NCBI GenBank assembly: GCA_029861485.1
Contig: JAOTZF010000076.1
Span: 1 to 8,176, forward strand
Length of the DNA: 8,176 bases
Direction: 5' to 3'
Origin: Thermoleophilia bacterium
Lineage (GTDB): Bacteria; Actinomycetota; Thermoleophilia; Miltoncostaeales; Miltoncostaeaceae
The position numbers and the translations under genes are program-made. The notes below the pieces were generated by a model. It was not told the DNA's origin. It was given only the letters and a program-made list of their open reading frames with translations, and did no database searches. The first letter of the stretch is position 1; each line of letters opens with the position of its first letter. This document shows, piece by piece, positions 5,824-8,176 of the stretch.

Positions 5824-6410
5824 AGGGCGAAGACCGCGCCCGCCGCCAGCAGGTTCGGCGCGCGTTTGGTCAGCCCGTTGGCGGCGTTGCCCGCCCCGTC
5901 GAGGTACCGGCGCTCGGTGATCTGCCAGGGCCCCTCTCGCATTACCAGGCGCTCGAAGTCGCTGATCGTGCAGTGGCGGATGTTGGGCGTCTCGTGCCAC
6001 TCGTTCGGCAGCGCCTTGGTCACCGGCATCCGGCCTCCCAGCAAGAGCTTCACCCGCACCTGCCAGTGCCCGAAGTTCGGGAACGACACGATGCCGCGCC
6101 GCCCCACGCGCATGACCTCCCTCATGACGAGGTTCGGCCGGTAGACCGATTGAAGGGTCTGCGAGAGCACCACGACATCGAATGAGCGGTCGGCGAAGTC
6201 CGGCAGCCCGGCATCGATGTCCGCCTGCACGACGGGGATTCCGCGGGCGACAGCCGCGTGAAAGGCCTCCGTGCTGACCTCGACGCCCTGGCCCGAGCAG
6301 CCCTTTGTCTCCATGAGGTGCTTCAGCAGCGCTCCGTCGCCGCACCCGAGATCGAGCACCCGGGAGCCTTCGGGGATGAGGCTTGCCAGTACGTCCTGAT
6401 CGGGGCGCAT
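5817..6410 (-). CDS. metW: MetW, methionine biosynthesis methyltransferase-fold protein
   Basis: Class I SAM-methyltransferase-fold protein of 197 residues, the usual size for MetW. In organisms studied, MetW is encoded beside metX and is needed together with it for homoserine acylation; a methyltransferase reaction is not established by this sequence. Visible are motif I VLDLGCGDG (18-26), the acidic end of strand 2 in GVEVS (42-46), VQADIDAGL (61-69), SFDVVVLSQTLQ (76-87), and the MetW-specific stretches SFPNFGHW (109-116) and WHETPNIRHCTISDF (138-152). The ATG shares one base with the metX stop (TGATG), so translation is coupled. It is the last gene of the metY-metX-metW operon. Its 3' end nearly touches the convergent M50 gene. 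Confidence 0.94.
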   Translation of the reverse strand: MRPDQDVLASLIPEGSRVLDLGCGDGALLKHLMETKGCSGQGVEVSTEAFHAAVARGIPVVQADIDAGLPDFADRSFDVVVLSQTLQSVYRPNLVMREVMRVGRRGIVSFPNFGHWQVRVKLLLGGRMPVTKALPNEWHETPNIRHCTISDFERLVMREGPWQITERRYLDGAGNAANGLTKRAPNLLAAGAVFALG

Positions 6411-7573
6411 CAGCCCCCCCGGTCGTGTTCCACGTCATCGGCCTGGCGATCCATGAAGCCGGCGATGGTGCGGTGGTACTCGGGCACCTCGAGCAGAAAG
6501 GAGTCGTGGCCGTGGGGGGAGCGGATTTCCCGGAAGGTCACCGGAACCTGGTGAGCGGCGAGCACCCGCACGATCTCGCGCGAGTGACTGGTGTCAAAGC
6601 GCCAGTCACTATCGAAGGAGAGCACCAGGAATCGGGTGTCGAGCCCCTCCAGACGGGGCGCAACCGCCTCCATGTCGCCGAAGGGATCGAAGTAGTCCAT
6701 GACGCGCGTCAGATAGAGGTAGCTGTTCGCATCAAAACGCTTCAGGAAGCTCTCACCCTGGTACTGGAGGTACGACTCCACTTGGAAGTCGACGTCGAAG
6801 CCGAACCGGGGCTCTGCGGAGTCCTGGAAGCGGCGGCCGAACTTCGTCCGCATCGACTCCTCCGACAGGTACGTGATGTGGGCCATCATCCGCGCCACGG
6901 CCAGGCCGCGGGTCGGCGCGACACCATGCTGCGCGTAGTCGCCCTCGTGGAAGTCGGGGTCGCGCATTATGCCCTCGCGGGCCACCGCGGAGAAGGCGAT
7001 GTTCTGGGCGGTGAGCCGGCTCGACGCACAGATTGCGATCACCGACGCCACTTCCCCGGGGGCGTCCAGGGCCCACTGCAGCCCCTGCATCCCGCCAAGT
7101 GACCCGCCCACGATCGCCAGAACCCTCTCGATCCCGAGATGCCGCGTCAGGGCCCGGTGCACCTTCACGAGGTCGCTCATCGTGAACAGCGGGAACCGCA
7201 GTCCGTATGGCCGGCCCGTGGCGGGATCGATCGACGAAGGACCGGTAGTACCCTGGCAGCCGCCCAGCAGATTGGAGCAGATGACGAAGTAGCGATCCGT
7301 GTCGATCGGCTTGCCGGGACCGATCAGGTTGTCCCACCAGCCCGGGCGCTCGCTGCCCTCGTGGTACCCGGCGGCGTGCGCGTCGCCCGTCAGCGCATGG
7401 CAGATGTAGACGGCGTTCGACCGCTCGTCGTTCAGGCAGCCGTAGGTCTCATACGCCACCACGACCGGCGCGAGCGTGGCACCGGACTCGAAGACCAGCG
7501 GGTCGTCCTCGTCGAAGAGGACGACCCGATCGGTCTCGACCAGGCCGACCGAGCCGGCCGTGGCCCGCGCCAT
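6410..7573 (-). CDS. metX: Homoserine O-acyltransferase MetX (likely acetyl)
   Basis: Alpha/beta-hydrolase-fold enzyme that acylates L-homoserine, the committed step to methionine; 387 residues, normal length. Motifs seen: VAYETYG (39-45), NAVYICHALTGDAH (53-66), NLLGGCQGTTGPSS (101-114), the nucleophile elbow GGSLGGMQ (156-163, Ser158), the acid Asp323 in SDWRF and His356 in HGHDSFLLE. The DWRF form, instead of the common DWLFP, recalls pseudomonad MetX proteins that work with MetW, matching the metW gene directly downstream. The MetX family includes enzymes using acetyl-CoA and others using succinyl-CoA, and fold alone does not decide; the adjacent metY fits an O-acetylhomoserine route. The ATG lies 15 bases after the metY stop, with only a weak ribosome-binding site. 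Confidence 0.95.
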   Translation of the reverse strand: MARATAGSVGLVETDRVVLFDEDDPLVFESGATLAPVVVAYETYGCLNDERSNAVYICHALTGDAHAAGYHEGSERPGWWDNLIGPGKPIDTDRYFVICSNLLGGCQGTTGPSSIDPATGRPYGLRFPLFTMSDLVKVHRALTRHLGIERVLAIVGGSLGGMQGLQWALDAPGEVASVIAICASSRLTAQNIAFSAVAREGIMRDPDFHEGDYAQHGVAPTRGLAVARMMAHITYLSEESMRTKFGRRFQDSAEPRFGFDVDFQVESYLQYQGESFLKRFDANSYLYLTRVMDYFDPFGDMEAVAPRLEGLDTRFLVLSFDSDWRFDTSHSREIVRVLAAHQVPVTFREIRSPHGHDSFLLEVPEYHRTIAGFMDRQADDVEHDRGG

Positions 7574-7588
7574 TCCGTCGTCGCTCGA

Positions 7589-8176
7589 CTACGCCGCCAA
7601 GGCGGCGTCGATGTCGGCGACGAGGTCCTCGACGTTCTCGATGCCGACCGCGAGGCGCACCATGTCCTGGCTGACGCCGGCCGAGGCGAGCTCTTCCTCG
7701 TTGAGCTGCGAGTGCGTGGTGCTCGCCGAGTGGATGGCGAGCGACTTCGCGTCACCGATGTTGGCGAGGTGGCTGAAGAGCGAGAGCGAGTTGATGAACT
7801 TCTCACCGGCTTCTCGGCCGCCCGTGATCCCGAAGGTCACCAGCGCACCGTAGCCGCCGTCGAGCATACGCCCCGCGACCTCGTGATGGGAGGAGGACTC
7901 GAGCCCCGGGTAAGAGACCCACTCCACGGATGGATGGCCTTCGAGGTGTTTGGCGACGGCCATCGCGTTCTCGGCGTGGCGCTGAACCCTCAAGCCCAAG
8001 GTCTCGATGCCCTGGAGGAACAGGAACGCGTTGAACGGCGAGAGCGCGGCACCGGTGTTCCGTAGCAACACCGTCCGGACGCGGCCGATGTAGGCCGCGG
8101 GCCCCAGGGCCTCTGACCAGACCACTCCGTGGTAGGACGGGTCCGGCTGGGTGAGCCCCGGGTAGCGGTCCGCGTG
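7589..8176 (-). CDS. metY: O-acetylhomoserine sulfhydrylase MetY, N-terminal part outside window
   Basis: PLP enzyme (Cys/Met metabolism, fold type I) joining sulfide to O-acetylhomoserine to give homocysteine. The frame is open from the stop at 7589-7591 to the window edge, so the last 195 residues are present; full proteins are about 420-440, so roughly the first 230, including the PLP lysine, are missing. Visible are RYPGLTQPDPSYHGVVW at the edge, TGAALSPFNAFLFLQGIETL, the RVQRHAENAMAVA helix, GGYGALVTFGI, LFSHLANIGDAKSLAIH, STTHSQL and the substrate-binding arginine in MVRLAVGIENVEDL. The combination LSPFNAFLFLQGIETL and long THSQL block favours MetY over cystathionine gamma-synthase or gamma-lyase. 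The usual IHPAS has Ser in place of Pro here (IHSAS). First visible gene of the met operon. Confidence 0.93.
   Translation of the reverse strand, partial: HADRYPGLTQPDPSYHGVVWSEALGPAAYIGRVRTVLLRNTGAALSPFNAFLFLQGIETLGLRVQRHAENAMAVAKHLEGHPSVEWVSYPGLESSSHHEVAGRMLDGGYGALVTFGITGGREAGEKFINSLSLFSHLANIGDAKSLAIHSASTTHSQLNEEELASAGVSQDMVRLAVGIENVEDLVADIDAALAA

Noticed and set aside
5524..6438. Minus-strand open frame of 304 codons across the M50 3' end and metW
   Set aside because: Different frame from metW, which has all its motifs, and antisense to the CBS domains; no independent signal.
1..8176. Search for a defence system, mobile element, CRISPR array, prophage or biosynthetic novelty
   Set aside because: Every sizeable frame with coding character is a known housekeeping family or the small BamE-like gene; no spaced direct repeats, transposase motifs, terminal repeats or tRNA-like structures were seen.

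Overview
This is a compact, high-GC bacterial chromosomal segment made of housekeeping biosynthesis genes. Coding density is close to complete. The only intergenic gaps above 20 bases are 2560-2669 and 3135-3209. I see no tRNA, rRNA, CRISPR array, insertion sequence, phage gene or attachment site. Strong G/C third-position bias, GTG and TTG starts, and TANNNT boxes placed just upstream of start codons (leaderless-type promoters) suggest a high-GC lineage of the Actinomycetota, Chloroflexota or Deinococcota kind. The sequence alone does not settle the phylum.

Layout: (1) 1-2559, minus strand, transcribed leftwards: aroC > aroK > aroB. These are three shikimate-pathway genes with overlapping ends (17 bp and 4 bp), so clearly one operon; aroB runs off the left edge. 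(2) 2560-2669: a short divergent intergenic region with a perfect 13-base inverted repeat, a TAAACT box facing aroC and a strong Shine-Dalgarno site facing right. (3) 2670-5812, plus strand: a small membrane-anchored or exported protein with a BamE/SmpA-like C-terminal domain; ribonuclease HI (rnhA); a ketopantoate-reductase-family gene (panE) starting at a TTG inside the end of rnhA; and a polytopic M50 (site-2-protease) metallopeptidase with two C-terminal CBS domains. (4) 5817-8176, minus strand: metY > metX > metW, the direct-sulfhydrylation route to homocysteine. metY runs off the right edge. This cluster converges on the M50 gene with a gap of only 4 bases.

Together, the aro genes make chorismate for aromatic amino acids and folate, panE would supply pantoate for coenzyme A, and metX/metY (with MetW as MetX partner) make homocysteine for methionine. 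The central genes (rnhA, protease, BamE-like protein) have unrelated roles and need not be co-regulated.

I found no convincing undescribed system. The points most worth a second look are a shared TAANCT box at an identical distance (6 bases) from the start codons of rnhA and the M50 gene, with a similar box before aroC; a possible beta-clamp-binding hexapeptide at the very C-terminus of RNase HI; and the unclassified BamE-like membrane protein.
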